64,000 nucleotides of DNA, taken from the NCBI GenBank assembly GCA_963971425.1, contig OZ020514.1, positions 40,399,158-40,463,157 on the forward strand, given 5' to 3'. The stretch comes from Bryoerythrophyllum caledonicum (Eukaryota > Streptophyta > Bryopsida > Pottiales > Pottiaceae). A model generated the notes under the pieces. The model made no database searches, was not told the DNA's origin, and was given only the letters and a program-made list of their open reading frames with translations. Of the stretch, positions 22,765 to 35,153 are shown one piece after another (position 1 is the stretch's first letter; each line of letters opens with the position of its first letter). The position numbers were made by a program, and so were the translations under genes.

Positions 22765-25700
22765 TCTCTAAGGTCAAGGGTCTACGACGTTTGGAGCTTT
22801 AAGGTTGGTCATTGCTGCAATTTGGTCCCTTTGTAGAATGGTCCGAGTCTAAGACTTTGGTGTACTTGACCAAGAGGCAAATATGACGGCCTAAACATGA
22901 ACATATACTGAACTTTGATTTTTTGGAACCCATGTTGCTATCGAACAATCCTCATACTTCTTCTTGTGGTCTTTGTACCCTCTTGACTCCCGGAATTGGG
23001 TAATGAACTTTCCATAGTACTCACGTCCACCTTCTCTTTCGGCTGCTGAAATCCCTCTTCCTAACTAGACATCATATACTTTGGGGTCTGAAGGACGGAA
23101 TAGAATCGATAATCTCAATATGACATCTCACCATGAGTTCAAGACATCTTTCGATTTCTCCTTCCGTGGGCCATAGTAAAGTTTAGGTTCGTCATATTCA
23201 AGTGTGACATCGTCTCTTGTATTGAGGTTTAAGGAAGCTGGAACTGTTGCACTCCAAATATGAATTGGCCAAAAGCCTTCTACCAAGGCCGCAGGGATGG
23301 GAGGTAGAGCTCTGTCTAGTTGTGCAAGTTTTGTTGTCTAGTAAGTGGTGTAAGGTGGAAAATACTTTCAAAAGCACTTGCATTTCTCCATTCCTTGTTT
23401 CCAGAAATCTATATCATCTTAATTTCTAGACTCAATGAAGGACCTCTTAGTAAGCCTTCTCTCTTGTCTCGACTTGATTGCAAGTTGAAGAAGGATCTTT
23501 GGCTCTCCACAATTGCTTGAAATGTACTAGCTTTGGAATGCCAGAAGGAATGATGGTTTTCTCGTGGTCATCTTCCATTCAAAGACGTTAAGTAGGCTTG
23601 TTTCAGGGCAGCCGTTGCCCATCAAATGATGATGCCTTGTAGCGCATGATGGGTCAACCATCTTTGCCTACGTAGAAGTTGAAGAGGTGCATCTCTCCCA
23701 AGCCAACAAGTCTATCTGCATCATCACATACATAGTCTTGGACAAAATATTTGAAATTTGCAACCTCTTGAACAAACTTGGGCATAAAACTCATCTCCGG
23801 CGATTCCATGAAGAACATCATCAATTCCACAACTACATAAGTATTTTGATTCTTCACGATCTTAAACGAGTGTCTAAAGTAAGCATCATTATACTCATGC
23901 GTATGCCCTACTAATAAAAATCCAACTTGGATTTCCTTGAACACCCTTTGATACGTCAATATAGATAAGAACGCCATAAGAAGCTCGTTCTTAATGTCCT
24001 TTGCAGAGTTTATCCAACTGCAAATACAAATTGTTTGGAAGGAGGTGGGCTGCAATTGAGTGCCTCGGTATCACCCGAGGTAAGAATTCTATACCTTTGA
24101 ACTTCCCTTTGGGTTAGTTTTTCGGCTCAAAGATAAAGTTGGCCGGCTCGTAATGAAAAAGTCTACTTGTAATACAATTGGGTGGCTCCTCAAGATGCCG
24201 AAGCAATCTTGTAATGGATGAAATAGTGTAATTTGAGTTCCCTGCCCACAAGTCACTGGAGCAGTGAACATAGGCATCATCTCCATGTCCATACAAATAT
24301 TATACATTGAGAGTTGACCAAGAGATCAAGTGAGCTTGTAGAAACTCGCATACAAGGGATAGCAATCTTGGTTATATCAATTTTGATGTAGATTATGCAG
24401 ATAATATCCCCCTTGTTGCATTTAGACTCCTCTCTCACGCTATGGTACACACCGGTACACAAAGCTTGGTGGTTCAAGTGTCAAGTCCGTTGTTTCATGA
24501 ATAACACATATTTGACAAAGGCCTCAACGGATTTGGTGATAAATTGTTGCAGAGTGTCAGAAGTGGTGCACTCTGCAAATGAAATGCCTATAAATTTAAC
24601 CACTACAATGTTGAAGGACTCGTTGATTTGACTAATAGCAGATTGCAAAACCTTATGCAATCGACTTTCTAGATTTGTCTACAAATATAGGCAAACAAAA
24701 GGTATCAAAAACTTTGACATTGTGGCTAGAACAGATCCTTTGATCTCAAAAGAGAAGCTATGGCTTACTATAAGGTGAGTATTGGCACCAAGTTCCCCTT
24801 GATTCCTTACTTTCATTCAAAACTTAGAATACCAAAGGAATGAAAAATTGAAGGATACTTTGATTATTTGATCTATCATTGTAATATTTAACAAAGCAAA
24901 CACCAACGAGATGTACCATGTAATGAGGCAAAGTGAGATATGAGGTGGACTTTGAAGGATGATGCATCTCTGGTGTCAACTTTGAGCTATGACTTGACGG
25001 CAAAATTTTTAATATGTCCATTCATCCTTGTATGGCCGTCCGCATATAATGAAGCATGTGATCAGCGTTCTTATTGATGATAACTATAATAGTACCTATT
25101 ACTTGCACAATTCCAAGGCGGGGTTGTTTGACGACTTTGTTTGCGTGCATTGATAAAATGATGCCCTCTTTGCATTGGTTGATATATGTGTGGAACGTTG
25201 ACTTTAATATGGCATGAATTTTGTACCATGTTGTTGCGCAGACATCTTGACCAAGCGAAATGACATATTTTCTTTTAGGATTATTACCTAGGTAACGTGG
25301 TTGTCCATCCATACTACATAGTTTTCTTGTAATCTGGGCGGTTGTCAAGGTCCTTGAGCCAATACTTCTGCCGTATTGAGAAGGTATCATGGGGCATAAT
25401 TAATCAAACGCATTGGTTAGGACAACATGACAGCAAACTAACCAATTGAACCACATCTGGCATAGTCTTTTTGGCGTATGCGGTAAGCTTTTCTTTTGAC
25501 TGTGGCAGTCGTCAAACAAAGCGGTATGGTGCTTTACGCTGATTTACAAGGTGTGCATTTGGATCACCTGCTAAAGAAAGTTGGATAAAGTGATTGAGCA
25601 TCTCACTAAGAACACGCCCCCCTTCAAAAGTACATTCAGGGATGGGCCACCTCAAATGACTTATGGTATTATTATGGAACCGGATAATATTGTCAAACAC

Positions 25701-26206
25701 ATTGACGCCAATGTTCTCTTCCTCCTACATATTTTTATTGAAAGGCTCACCCAGCATAGAGCAATTGACAGAACGAGAGGTCATGAGATCACCGTCATAG
25801 TTAAAGCGCTTTACTACCTTCTCTACACATTCCGCCAAAGGCACATAAAGAGGAGTGTTTGTGGTTTAGGAAGTGGCGTCTACTTCAGGTTAATTGAAAG
25901 ATCCTACAATGTTAAAGCAATGCATGCAATCTCCCTAAGAACCGTTCTACCAATAGAATTAGACAAGACAAAGAAGCCCTCTTGAATTGGATGAATGAGA
26001 AGACTACGCGCCTTTGGACGTATCTCTGTTGGTCTAAGCAAAGTCATCTCGGCCATGGTGAGATTGATGTTAACGTCAAGTCCATGCTCATTCAACATGG
26101 AGCAATTGACAGAACCTAAAATCCTCTTTTTTTCCTTTTCGGGAGGATTTGCGGCTTTTGGTTGAGTATCAAAGACAGTTGGTATCTGATCTACTTCCTT
26201 AATCAT
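22765..26206 (-). pseudogene. DUF7869-like gene relic, copy 1
   Basis: Minus-strand blocks run in the order known to me for large proteins of the DUF7869 type. An N-terminal part (SNSIGRTVLREIACI, about 25,940) is followed by a middle part (RYLGNNPKRKYVISLGQDVC and ADHMLHYMRT, 25,390-25,022; LKILPSSHSSK, about 25,000). Next come GHGDDAYVHCSSDL and ISSITRLLRHLEEPPN (24,296-24,190), and the conserved core (VFKEIQVGFLLVGHTHEYND) followed by QNTYVVVELM and FVQEVANFKYFVQDYV (24,055-23,654). Frames change repeatedly, so it is inactive. The family is usually found in many copies and looks transposon-associated; its biochemical role is not known to me. The same order with the same blocks recurs at 32.5-35.9 kb. 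Confidence 0.65.
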
Positions 26207-26910
26207 TCAAAAAGGTTATAAATTTCCCCGGCATTGATGACAAAGACATGGACGACAATGCAATGGGTCTCGACTTGCTTTCAAAGAAGGACAGGGCCAT
26301 ATAGAAACAAATTTGGCATTGGCGGCACTTCCTTGGAGGGGGCGCTAGGGCAACACTCGAGTTCCTCTATTAGAATGTGTTGACAAAAACATTCAACTTC
26401 AACATATCTAAAGTGACCCTTGAATTTTCAACATATTCAATATCTTCAAAAATTGTTTGACTTTTACATATATAGGGTGTCTTTATTTCTGTTTTTTTTG
26501 GTCATTTCTTCAAATCAAATCACTACTTGCTTCATGTATTAAAACTCGATTTGACATTAAAATAAACCCCACTCCTTGATTTGATTTTAAAAATTTAGTT
26601 CATGGTTATTTATCTAATTTCAACTCTTCATGATCCGTACTTCACTTGCTGGGTCCGACATTAAATCAGAGCCATCTTCATAAGCTAATTTCAATCTCCT
26701 TTGTACAAATTGGTTTAGCATTTGCTTGATTTTTTCTAATTTGGTTCAAATTTTGATTAGAGCCCTCTTCATTATCAAAGTTTACTCCTCTATGTTCAAT
26801 ATTAGAGTAGACCCTTCTACTTTAGCTGAAGATGGTCCCTTTTATTTAAAACAAGTCATAATCCAAAAATTATATCAATTTTCAACTTTGTTGAGATCAT
26901 ACTGAGTTGT
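26207..26910. other. Spacer without recognised gene
   Basis: AT-rich, no supported feature. This is the 5' side of the DUF7869-like copy 1; no terminal repeat or minisatellite is visible here, unlike the second copy. Confidence 0.5.
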
Positions 26911-26912
26911 TT

Positions 26913-27525
26913 TTAATATGAATTGTTGTGATTATATTGAATTTTCCAATTGTTGAGATCACCTTGGACATGTAGATTGTTGAGCAATATAGTCTTCATG
27001 TAGCGACTAGGGTTGATATGACACGACAGAAATTTCAACTTAACACCATCACTATAGTGGAGACCTCTTGTAAGGTGCACCAGCTTTAAATGTTGAATAG
27101 CCGCCCGGCCTTCTCTAACCAAGATTCAATGATCACATTGGTTACCTTGAGTTTTTGGGTTGTTGTAGCATACTCCGCCTTTGTATAAGAGGCTTCCTTT
27201 TGGGTCTTAAACCTTAGCGGCTTCTCCTTGATGTAGTGCATAAATTCATTTTTTATGAATCTATGCTTCTCGGCGCCTCTTAAGAAGAAGACAAGAGTAC
27301 TGCCTGAGAACTCCTTGCCAGGGGGTGCCGCCAATGGTAGCCACCATGTAGTCCTCTTCAACTTTTTGAGAGAGCACTCCAAGGGGGGGTCTCTTGGAAG
27401 CATCCCTTGCAAGCCCGATAAAGTCTGATACCATTTTGAAAAGCTCTTGGAATGTTCTAGAGCGTGGAAGGTGTCTCAAGGGAGTTTTCAATGAGAGCAC
27501 CCTTTTGAAATCCCCTCTCATTTTC
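26913..27525 (-). pseudogene. Unknown minus-strand coding relic
   Basis: Three overlapping minus frames share a coherent path when read with frameshifts: FKRVLSLKTPLRHLP (about 27,500), VEEDYMVATIGGTPWQGVL (about 27,360), then FIKNEFMHYIKEKPLRFKTQ and YATTTQKLKVTNVI (27,260-27,130), then HLTRGLHYSDGVKLKFLSC (about 27,080). The middle part is lysine-rich and hydrophilic. No family is recognised. It adjoins an imperfect repeat at 27,424-28,205. Confidence 0.25.
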
Positions 27526-28205
27526 TTGAAGACAATACCAATGACAGTCCCCTCAGTAGCACCACCTGAGAGAAGGGGTGGAGCGTTGTCTCACTGCCTT
27601 TACTCTATGGGTGCTACCAGTGGCATCGTCTCTAATACCCCCTTCCTTTGTTTTTAAGAGATGACTTCTAGTGGATGATACCTACGGCACCTCATGAGAG
27701 CGGGCCCATAGTATTGTCTCAATGGCCCCTCCCAAGAGATGCTGCTTGCACCACCCTTTGAAAATAGAGGCTCAAGTATTGTCTTAGTGCGCCCTTCAAG
27801 GGCAAGCACCCCCTTGGATCCCCTTCCATTTTGTCAATTTTTCCTATCTACAAAACATATACGATAAGTGTAGTCACTTAGTTGGAAATGCAAGTCATTT
27901 TTGCAATTGTACTTTTTAATTTTCTCTCGTTGTTGGGCTTGGAATTTGGAGCCCATAGATATTTTGAAGTGTTTTTTTGGTACCAGACAGATATCTCAAC
28001 TATGAATGAAGTAACCAAAACTTCATCCATATATATCTAAATTGTAAAACATTGGGTGTTGAATTGTGTTACCATTTTGGAAAGCTCTTAGAATGGTCTA
28101 GAGCAAGGGACAAGACTCTATGGAAGGTGTTGCTTGTTGTGTCTTCTAGGAAAGGGCCTTGGGGCAGCTTTTCTAGCACCTTCTTTTGAATCCCTTTTAA
28201 TTTTG
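27424..28205. repeat. Duplicated segment with degenerate tandem units
   Basis: The sequence ATACCATTTTGAAAAGCTCT with the following AATGTTCTAGAGC (27,428) recurs as TACCATTTTGGAAAGCTCTT with AATGGTCTAGAGC (28,069), and both are followed by similar GAAGGTGT and TTTTGAATCCC/TTTTGAAATCC stretches. Between them, 27,540-27,820 holds degenerate units built around ATTGTCTCAATGGCCCCTCC and GCACCACC. GC content is above that of the flanks. No gene is seen from 27.6 to 28.2 kb. Confidence 0.4.
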
Positions 28206-29325
28206 CTCCACTAACTTCTCACATTTATTCTAGAACCCCCTCTTTCTAGACAAAACTTTGGTAATTGATCCTTACTCTCAAGACTTCTATAGTCATTGTC
28301 CCTGAGACGCATTTTGGAATTGTATTTAGAGATGTGTTGTATTGTTATGAGGATTACGGAGGATTTGAAAAATCTTCAACCCATAAATGCTCTGTAGAAT
28401 AGCTCTAGTGATTTGGTTGTGAAAAGGTCTAGGTCAACTCCAATTTCCAAGAAAAAATCCCACGGAGAAGTCTCCTCTCTAGGATTGTCAATAGTGATTT
28501 TGTATTGATATTGTGATGCCACGTCATTTTATTCCATGCCAAACCCTCTAGTCACAACAAAATAGAGTCTTCACCCTATGTAGAGTAACTTAATTACCTC
28601 GTTGTTGGCTCAATGACACCCTAAGAGTACATAGAATATTTTTACACACAACGTACATGATTTTTGAATTTTTAAATTCCAACTTCAATGTAGTTGACAC
28701 ATGGTGTTTATTATCCTTGTTTATAATATCTAGTCTTTCTAGGACTTCTTTGTGTTTTTAGAGTGTTTCTAAAAAAATTCTAGCATATTAGCAATCTCAA
28801 GAGGGCAATTATTATCAAATTTTTATGTCTTGCAAGCACACTAGCAACCTCAAGAGGGCAATTATTAATTGTTGAATTTTTTTTGTCCTCTTAATTATAT
28901 ATTGTAAGCTTGTCTTCTATAGTTTCTACAAAGTGAATAAAATTAAAAAGTAGTGTTAAGACTCACCTATTTCATATTAGAAGAGAATGTAAAAAGATTT
29001 CTCATTAGAAACTCATTTAAAAGAAGAAGAAGATAAGATATATTGTTACAGTGATTGATGTGCAAATATGAGGTCAAATTCAAAAGCAAATCTTCTAAAT
29101 AAAACATGTGCCATCACTATAGGTTGCTATAATGATTTCCTCTTGGCTTTTCACCAATGTCATCATATCTTTTCTTCTCAATGCTTTAATGAGCAAACAT
29201 CTACTCTTTGTAGAGAAAAAATCATCCACTAAATTGGCTTTTGATTCCTTTAGACAAAGGGTGGATATCTCCCATCTACTTAATGTTATGTAACAACTTT
29301 TGTTGCTAGAAATTTTTGGCTTCAA
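28206..29325. other. Spacer, nothing firmly supported
   Basis: A minus frame at 29,095-29,325 is free of stops but has no motif or splice context. A short repeat (AGCAATCTCAAGAGGGCAAT near 28,790; AGCAACCTCAAGAGGGCAAT near 28,850) is the only ordered structure. Confidence 0.45.
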
Positions 29326-29329
29326 GAGA

Positions 29330-30380
29330 GCAATGGCGAACTGTCAAAATGACGTCGTTATTGTCTTTGAGGTTGCAAAGGCATTTTTTTCACGCTAAAG
29401 ATCATTGTCTCTAGAGAGAAAAAAAATCTTGTAAGTAGCTAAAGCTTTACACCTTGAAATCCTTTCACTGCCTAAAATATGTCAAGTACGTGGTTGTATG
29501 CATTACCTATTGCTTGGTAATTCTCATATCAGGGCTTCTTTAACATGCTTTTCTTTTTTGAATATTGCTAATGCAATTTCTACGACTCCCATTTGTCGCA
29601 ATTATCATTTTCTTTACTTTTTGAAATATTTTTCATCATGTTTGGATTTTCCTCAATTAAAATAACTATATGTACAAGCTATCAATTGTGTTAGTTAAGA
29701 AGCATGTCAAGGAGCTATATGCCAACACTTATTTGATGGAATCCATTGGAGGTCCTTAGTTCATGCTAAAATTAGTGGATGTTACCGATTACTCTTCTGA
29801 CAAGTTTTCTGTGGTTTCTACTTTTTCTAGGTGGAAGGACTTCATAAAGTTGTACTCTATTGCCGCTGAGGAATCCTAGTCTTTGAGCTAGTTCACATGG
29901 CCTTTATAATGGTGCACGGTTATCCCTAAGACGACAACATCTTGCTTATTGATATATTTCAAAAGACTTTGCGTCTTTTGCATGGCCCAAAGTGCAAATC
30001 AATTAAGTTGGTAAGCTTCCTTTTCTCATGCACACAACCGATTTGTTTCCTTTGCTTTGTAGTATTTGTAGAGAACGTATGATTGTTGTTCCACTACAAA
30101 TTATTGCTAATACATTTGGCGTTTTGTTTTAAACAAGATATTAGAGCCTCCTTGTGGTGCTCTAATGGCATTGTAAACTTTGACAATGTCATGTATACAC
30201 TTTGTGGATCTATAATAAAAGCAAAGATGAAGGTTGTTGTCTACCGCAAGATACGCCAAATAAGCGTTCATTTCTTAACGAGGTCAACGACTTTCTACAA
30301 GGCTAACAACGTCAAGACTAACAACACCCTTTCTTTCACGCTTGTAGAAGACTATGAATTTGATGTTATAATTGTGTAGG
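29330..30380 (+). pseudogene. Intron-containing gene relic of unknown function
   Basis: Plus-strand protein-like blocks occur at about 29,336-29,396 (CQNDVVIVFEVAKAF), 29,695-29,880 (KKHVKELYANTYLMESIGGP, FMLKLVDVTDYSSDKFSVVS, FSRWKDFIKLYSIAAEES) and 29,930-30,009 (IFQKTLRLLHGPKCKSIKL) ending at a donor TTGGTAAGC. An acceptor-like TTTGTAG lies at about 30,056-30,062, and the next block ends at 30,379. Only a few single stops interrupt the second block. I do not recognise the product. The organisation (short exons, plus orientation, scattered stops) is like the other relics of this window. Confidence 0.3.
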
Positions 30381-31145
30381 TTGTGTTCCTAATGTTGTTG
30401 TAAGCGTCATGTTTCCGTAGTGTAATGCTTGTAGTTCCTCCACTTATAATGTAGGTTAAAAGTGTATATGATTCAAATGTTTTTTTTTAATAGGTCTTTA
30501 AAATTCTACGCATTGACAATTCATGTTTATGAATCATGTAATTTATACCAATTATTGTAATTTACGTGTACTTTCTATAGACATAAATTTGTTCAGCTAA
30601 CCAAGTCCTAGTTAAAATTAGGGAAAAACAAGATTGATATGATAACAACAAAAATACCCGAAATAATATTGCGTCAGTCAAGATGTTTAATGCAATTTAT
30701 ATTGTTGTATGCTTTATTCGCTTAGTATCGACAGCCAGCTACGCATTTTCTTTGTCATTGGTGGCGTAATTTTATATATTGATTTCATAGTCATAAATGG
30801 TGATGCATTACTATGGTTAATCCATCACCACTGCTATGACAAAAATTGCACTATCATTCATTTAATTTACATTGTATCCTTGCAATTGTGATGCACAAAT
30901 TGTACATATTCTACAAAAAAATTCACTTCCTGAAAATATTCCAATAGTACAAAACAATAGTCATAGGCCAACGGCTTCTACTCTCGCATCATTTTTAGAC
31001 TCTATAGTACGGGTATTGACAAGATATTAGGATTTGAACAAGAATTTGTGTTGCCTTATCCACGGTCATACGTCTATTCTTTGATGTTTAAAAATTATCC
31101 TTTCATCATCCATTTTTGGTAAACTCCATAAAGATTTCAGCATTT
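30381..31145. other. AT-rich spacer
   Basis: No supported gene, RNA or ordered repeat was seen in this interval. Confidence 0.5.
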
Positions 31146-31148
31146 TTG

Positions 31149-31190
31149 AGCTTGCTGCTCATTGCTCACTGCTCGTCGCTCTAGGCATGC
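31149..31190. repeat. Second copy of the GTGAGCAATGA-type motif (reverse complement)
   Basis: GCTGCTCATTGCTCACTGCT is the complement of the tandem motif at 5,204-5,262, and the following DNA (CCATTTTGGAATAGTGGTAG, complement side) resembles the DNA before that block. This suggests a shared ancient insertion rather than chance. Confidence 0.45.
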
Positions 31191-31929
31191 AAAATAGCGA
31201 TTCCCGGGAAAAGGCAAAGCTACCATTTTGGAATAGTGGTAGTGACAAATATATGAAAGAAATCTTTAGCTTTTCCTTTAGGATGCTTCTTTTGTAACAA
31301 AAGACATCACGCTTTTAAAGAAGAGTGCATGCTTTAAATTGTTGTGTAGTAACCAAGCTAATTCAACAAAGCCCAATATTTTGGTTATTCTCCTTGCTTA
31401 TAATTCACTGCCTTATCCTTGCTTGAGATTCCTAACATTCCTATGTATTCCATTGCACTTTGTCTATTTTGCATAGTAGTCGCATACATAATTAAACGTC
31501 TTTTTTGCATGTTTCATATCATCTTTGCTTATCAAGCAATATCCAAATGATTTCTTCATATGGTAGATATTCGTTGAATTTCAAGAGATTTATTATCAAG
31601 AGATTTACGGATGATTTCCTTTGAATTTCCACTTCAAAATCTAGTGATGCCTCCATTTCTATTTTCAATGCATGAATGAGACATTTAACAAAATCTGGAC
31701 CTTCAAAAGTCCAGATTGATCAAAGTCTGTATTTTGTTTGAGAATATACCATGTAGGCTACTTCATCGCATAGAAAAAGCACCCAATCCAACGGGCTATT
31801 CCTTGAGATTATGTAGATGACTTAATTATTAAACATGAAATACCTATTAGAAGATGATAGTAGTGGATGCAATTGGAAGAATGAAACACACAACACGATA
31901 GCATTGTACATGCATTTTAAACTACAACA

Positions 31930-32530
31930 TAGGAGGCGCAGACAATCCGGGCGGGGAGATTTGGAGAGAATGCTAGGAGGACTGGGAGATTGGAGGAGCA
32001 TCCAAACCACGCGAGGAGATTGGGGGAGCATCTAATACCCCTATGTCCTTGTCGGATTTAGGTGTTTCCTCAATCTCCACATTTGGAATGCGAGTTCGTG
32101 GGAGCACCCAAATCAAACTTGAAGATCATGAGAGCAATCGGTCGGAAGTAAAAGCATGACACATTCTTAGCATACAAGTTGTTCTTGAGGAACAAAAAGT
32201 ATTTGAAAAGTCATAATTTTTTTGGATGCAATGTAAGTCAATGGTGAAAATGTGTACAATAAAAGTATCACTTATGTGAATTTTGGATAAAGTCTTTTAG
32301 GTACAAGATAAACGTTTAAGGTCCTCCGACATGCTAGAAACCACCACGTTGAAGAAATCCTAGTAGAGGTAGGCTAAAAGACGACAAAACTAGGGATCCT
32401 CTAATCTTGCTAGGAAACAACTACGCCAATCAAAGATCGGCTGCATTTACGTCCAATCATCTGTAGGAGATCAAAAGCGCACCCGATCCGCACACTAGAG
32501 ATCGAAAGCGCACCAATCAAGGATCATTTG
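31930..32530. repeat. Degenerate GC-rich minisatellite, GATTGGG...CCCAATC type (block 1)
   Basis: Units such as GGAGATTGGGGGAGCATC, GGGAGCACCCAAATC, GAGATCAAAAGCGCACCCGA and GAGATCGAAAGCGCACCAAT recur with spacing of about 35 bp, in two patches (31,945-32,130 and 32,430-32,530). The same unit forms the arrays at 36.0-36.5, 40.9-41.2 and 63.8-64.0 kb. The idealised core GATTGGGAGCGCACCCAATC is nearly palindromic. This block abuts the 3' side of DUF7869-like copy 2. Confidence 0.55.
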
Positions 32531-33709
32531 CATTTGCAGCATCAAGGTTAACGAGCGCTGCAATTTGGTCCATTTATGGAATTGTCCGTGTCTTCAGATT
32601 TGCCTTAGTTGACCAAGAGGCATATACAACGTAGTTACAATTCTAAAGACATGGACAAAGACCGGGCGCCGGTATCCATGTTGCTTCCCAACATTCCGCA
32701 TACTTCTACTTGTGCTCATTTATGGCGTTTCTTGGCTCCGAGAATTGAATGATAAATATCTTGCACTCCTTAAGACCTCGCTCATTATTTATAGTTGAAC
32801 ATGCTCTCTCCATTTTGAAAAGATATATATCACGTCAGACGGACGGAGGAGGTCCCATGATCTTGCTATGATAGGCCGCCATGGATTCAAAGCTTCCTTC
32901 GGCCTCTCCTTGAATGACCCGCAAAATACTTCAAGTGCCCGATCTTCAGGTGAAGCATCTTCATTGATAATGAGGCACAAGGAAGCTGGAACCGTCGCTC
33001 TTCAATCATGTTTTGGCGAGGATCCTTCTGCCAACACGTCTCGAGTGGGAAAAAGGGATTTATCAAGTTTTTTCAAGTATTGCTTTTCAATAAGCAATAG
33101 AAGGCAGCATAGCCGTTCTCCATCCTGCGCACTTAATCATCCTTCCTTTCCAGAATGCTATATATGCACGAATTCTAGACTGAATCATAGACTTCTTATC
33201 CAGCGCTTATGCAGCCTTCTCTTTGGCCTTGACTTAACTGCCACGTTTTAACGGCTCTTTGTCTCCCCACAACTGCTTGAAAGGCACGGGCTTTGAAAAG
33301 CCAAAAGGTATCATGGATCTTTTTCAACATCTTCCTCCCAAAGCCAACTTCAAGGTTGGTTTCTAGGGAGCCAATGCGCATCATTTTCCATATATCGCGT
33401 GACAGGCCAATTGTCTTCTTGTACGTAGAACTTAATTAGGTATTTATCTTTTGTGCCAAAAAGTTTGTCTCCGAAATCATGTATAAAGCCCTCTACAAAT
33501 GATTTGAAATTGGCAACCTTTTAAACAAATACAAGCATGCAACTCAAATCCTACAACTTCATGAAGGACGCATCAAATCAACAACTACATAGGTATTCTA
33601 ATTCTTCAACTTCTTGAACAAGTGGCTGAAGTAAGCATCTATATCCTCATGCGTGTGCTCAGCCAACAAGAATCCAACCTCGATTTCCTAAAACACCCCT
33701 CAGTAATTC

Positions 33710-33985
33710 GGCGCGGACAGGAAACCCCCCAAGCTCGGGCTTATCCGAGGTGGAGCCCCGTCTTAATTGCATGGGCTCATTTTTCTGGCCCTCCCATTTT
33801 AGGGGGGTCGGAGGCTTTTTTTGGCTTTTTTTTTAACGAAATTGGGGCCTACGGCCCCAATTTAGTCTATAGGTCCCCCTTTGGCTAAATTTAGGGCTCC
33901 ATCCAAAAATAGGGGCCAGGTTTTGGCCCCACCACCTCCTCCCCCACCTGGTAAGTCTGAGCGTGGGGGGTTTCCTGTCGAATCG
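33710..33985. mobile_element. 276-bp MITE with 9-bp target duplication
   Basis: The ends are inverted repeats: left inner end GACAGGAAACCCCCCAAGCT, right end reverse-complemented GACAGGAAACCCCCCACGCT, each preceded by five to six less similar bases. The 9-bp sequence CAGTAATTC flanks the element at 33,701-33,709 and 33,986-33,994, and removing the element and one copy restores continuity with the DUF7869-like relic. A 9-bp duplication suggests a Mutator-like element, though the termini were not matched to a known family. The interior is GC-rich and has its own palindrome (TTGGGGCCTACGGCCCCAA near 33,842-33,860). No protein is encoded. Confidence 0.85.
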
Positions 33986-35031
33986 CAGTAATTCAACATG
34001 GAACGCGAAGAGTTACTGGTTTTTATTATCCTTCGCAAAGCTGTCCAACTGCAAGTACAAATTCGTTGGAAGAGGGACCGCCAAAGAGAAGTGCTTTGTA
34101 TCCACTTGAGGTAGGAGGTCCATATATTTGGAGTGCCCTCTTAGCATTGCAACAGCCATCAAGTTTGCTGGCTCGTAAGAGAAAAGTTTTTTCTGTTACA
34201 CAAATGGGTGGTTCTTTGAGACGTTGAAGCAATCTTGCAATGGATGAGATAGTATAGTTTGAGTCTCATGGCCACAAGTCAGTGAAGTAATGAGCATACG
34301 CGCTTTCCTCATGACCTTGAGTGACCATGCCAGTGATGTTCATTATAAGCTGGTCAAGAGCTGCAGTGAACTTCGTGGCAACTCGCATACGTGGGATTGC
34401 AGTCTTCGTTGTATCCATCTTTTGCTCGATTATGTAAAGAATCTCTCCCTTATTGCGCTTAGACTCCTCTCTCTAGCTATGGTACATGCCTAGACTATGC
34501 TTGAAGATTTTGGTCCTTTATTTGTTGTTTTACGAAAGAAACATTATCCGCAGGGCCCTCTAATAACTTGTTAAGAAACTACTGTAGGATGTTGCAAACG
34601 GTGCACTTCGCAAAAAAACTACCAATTGGCTTTACCGCAACATTGTAGAAGAGATTCTTCTTCATTCTACTACCAATTATCTTTGATATCATAGGCAATC
34701 CCAACTTCATATTTGCTTGCAACAATGTCCAGTATTTACTAATAAAAAATATTGGCAACCCAAGCATTCCTACTTGTGAAATCCATGAAGTCATCATACA
34801 CAAAAAAATTCAACAAAATGATAGCTTAAATATCCCTTAGGACATAGGACCGGAGTCAAGAGACCGTGTGCACACCCAATGTCTTGCTCTTACTAAAAAG
34901 AGTAGCGTGAATACAATGCAATACCTTGTTGGCATCGGCCCAAATCTATTTACAGCTGTGTCCGGATGGCGGAAACTTGAGTGTGTCCATCCGCCTTGGG
35001 ACAGTCAATCGCATTTGATGAGACATCTGAT

Positions 35032-35153
35032 CAGGATTCTCGTTGGTATCTGTTGTAATTGAATTCATTGCCTACACAGTACGATGTAAGAAGCTCGCCA
35101 TCGTACTGTGTAGGCAATGAGTTCAATTACAACAGATACCAATGAGAATCCTG
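35032..35153. repeat. 53-bp inverted repeat with 16-nt loop
   Basis: Arms 35,032-35,084 and 35,101-35,153 are reverse complements with two mismatches (CGTTGG against CATTGG, and ATTCATTG against ACTCATTG). The loop is 35,085-35,100. Just after the right arm, TGGCGAGCTTCTTA repeats the loop sequence in inverse. The corresponding place in DUF7869-like copy 1 has no such duplication, so it arose in this copy. Confidence 0.9.
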
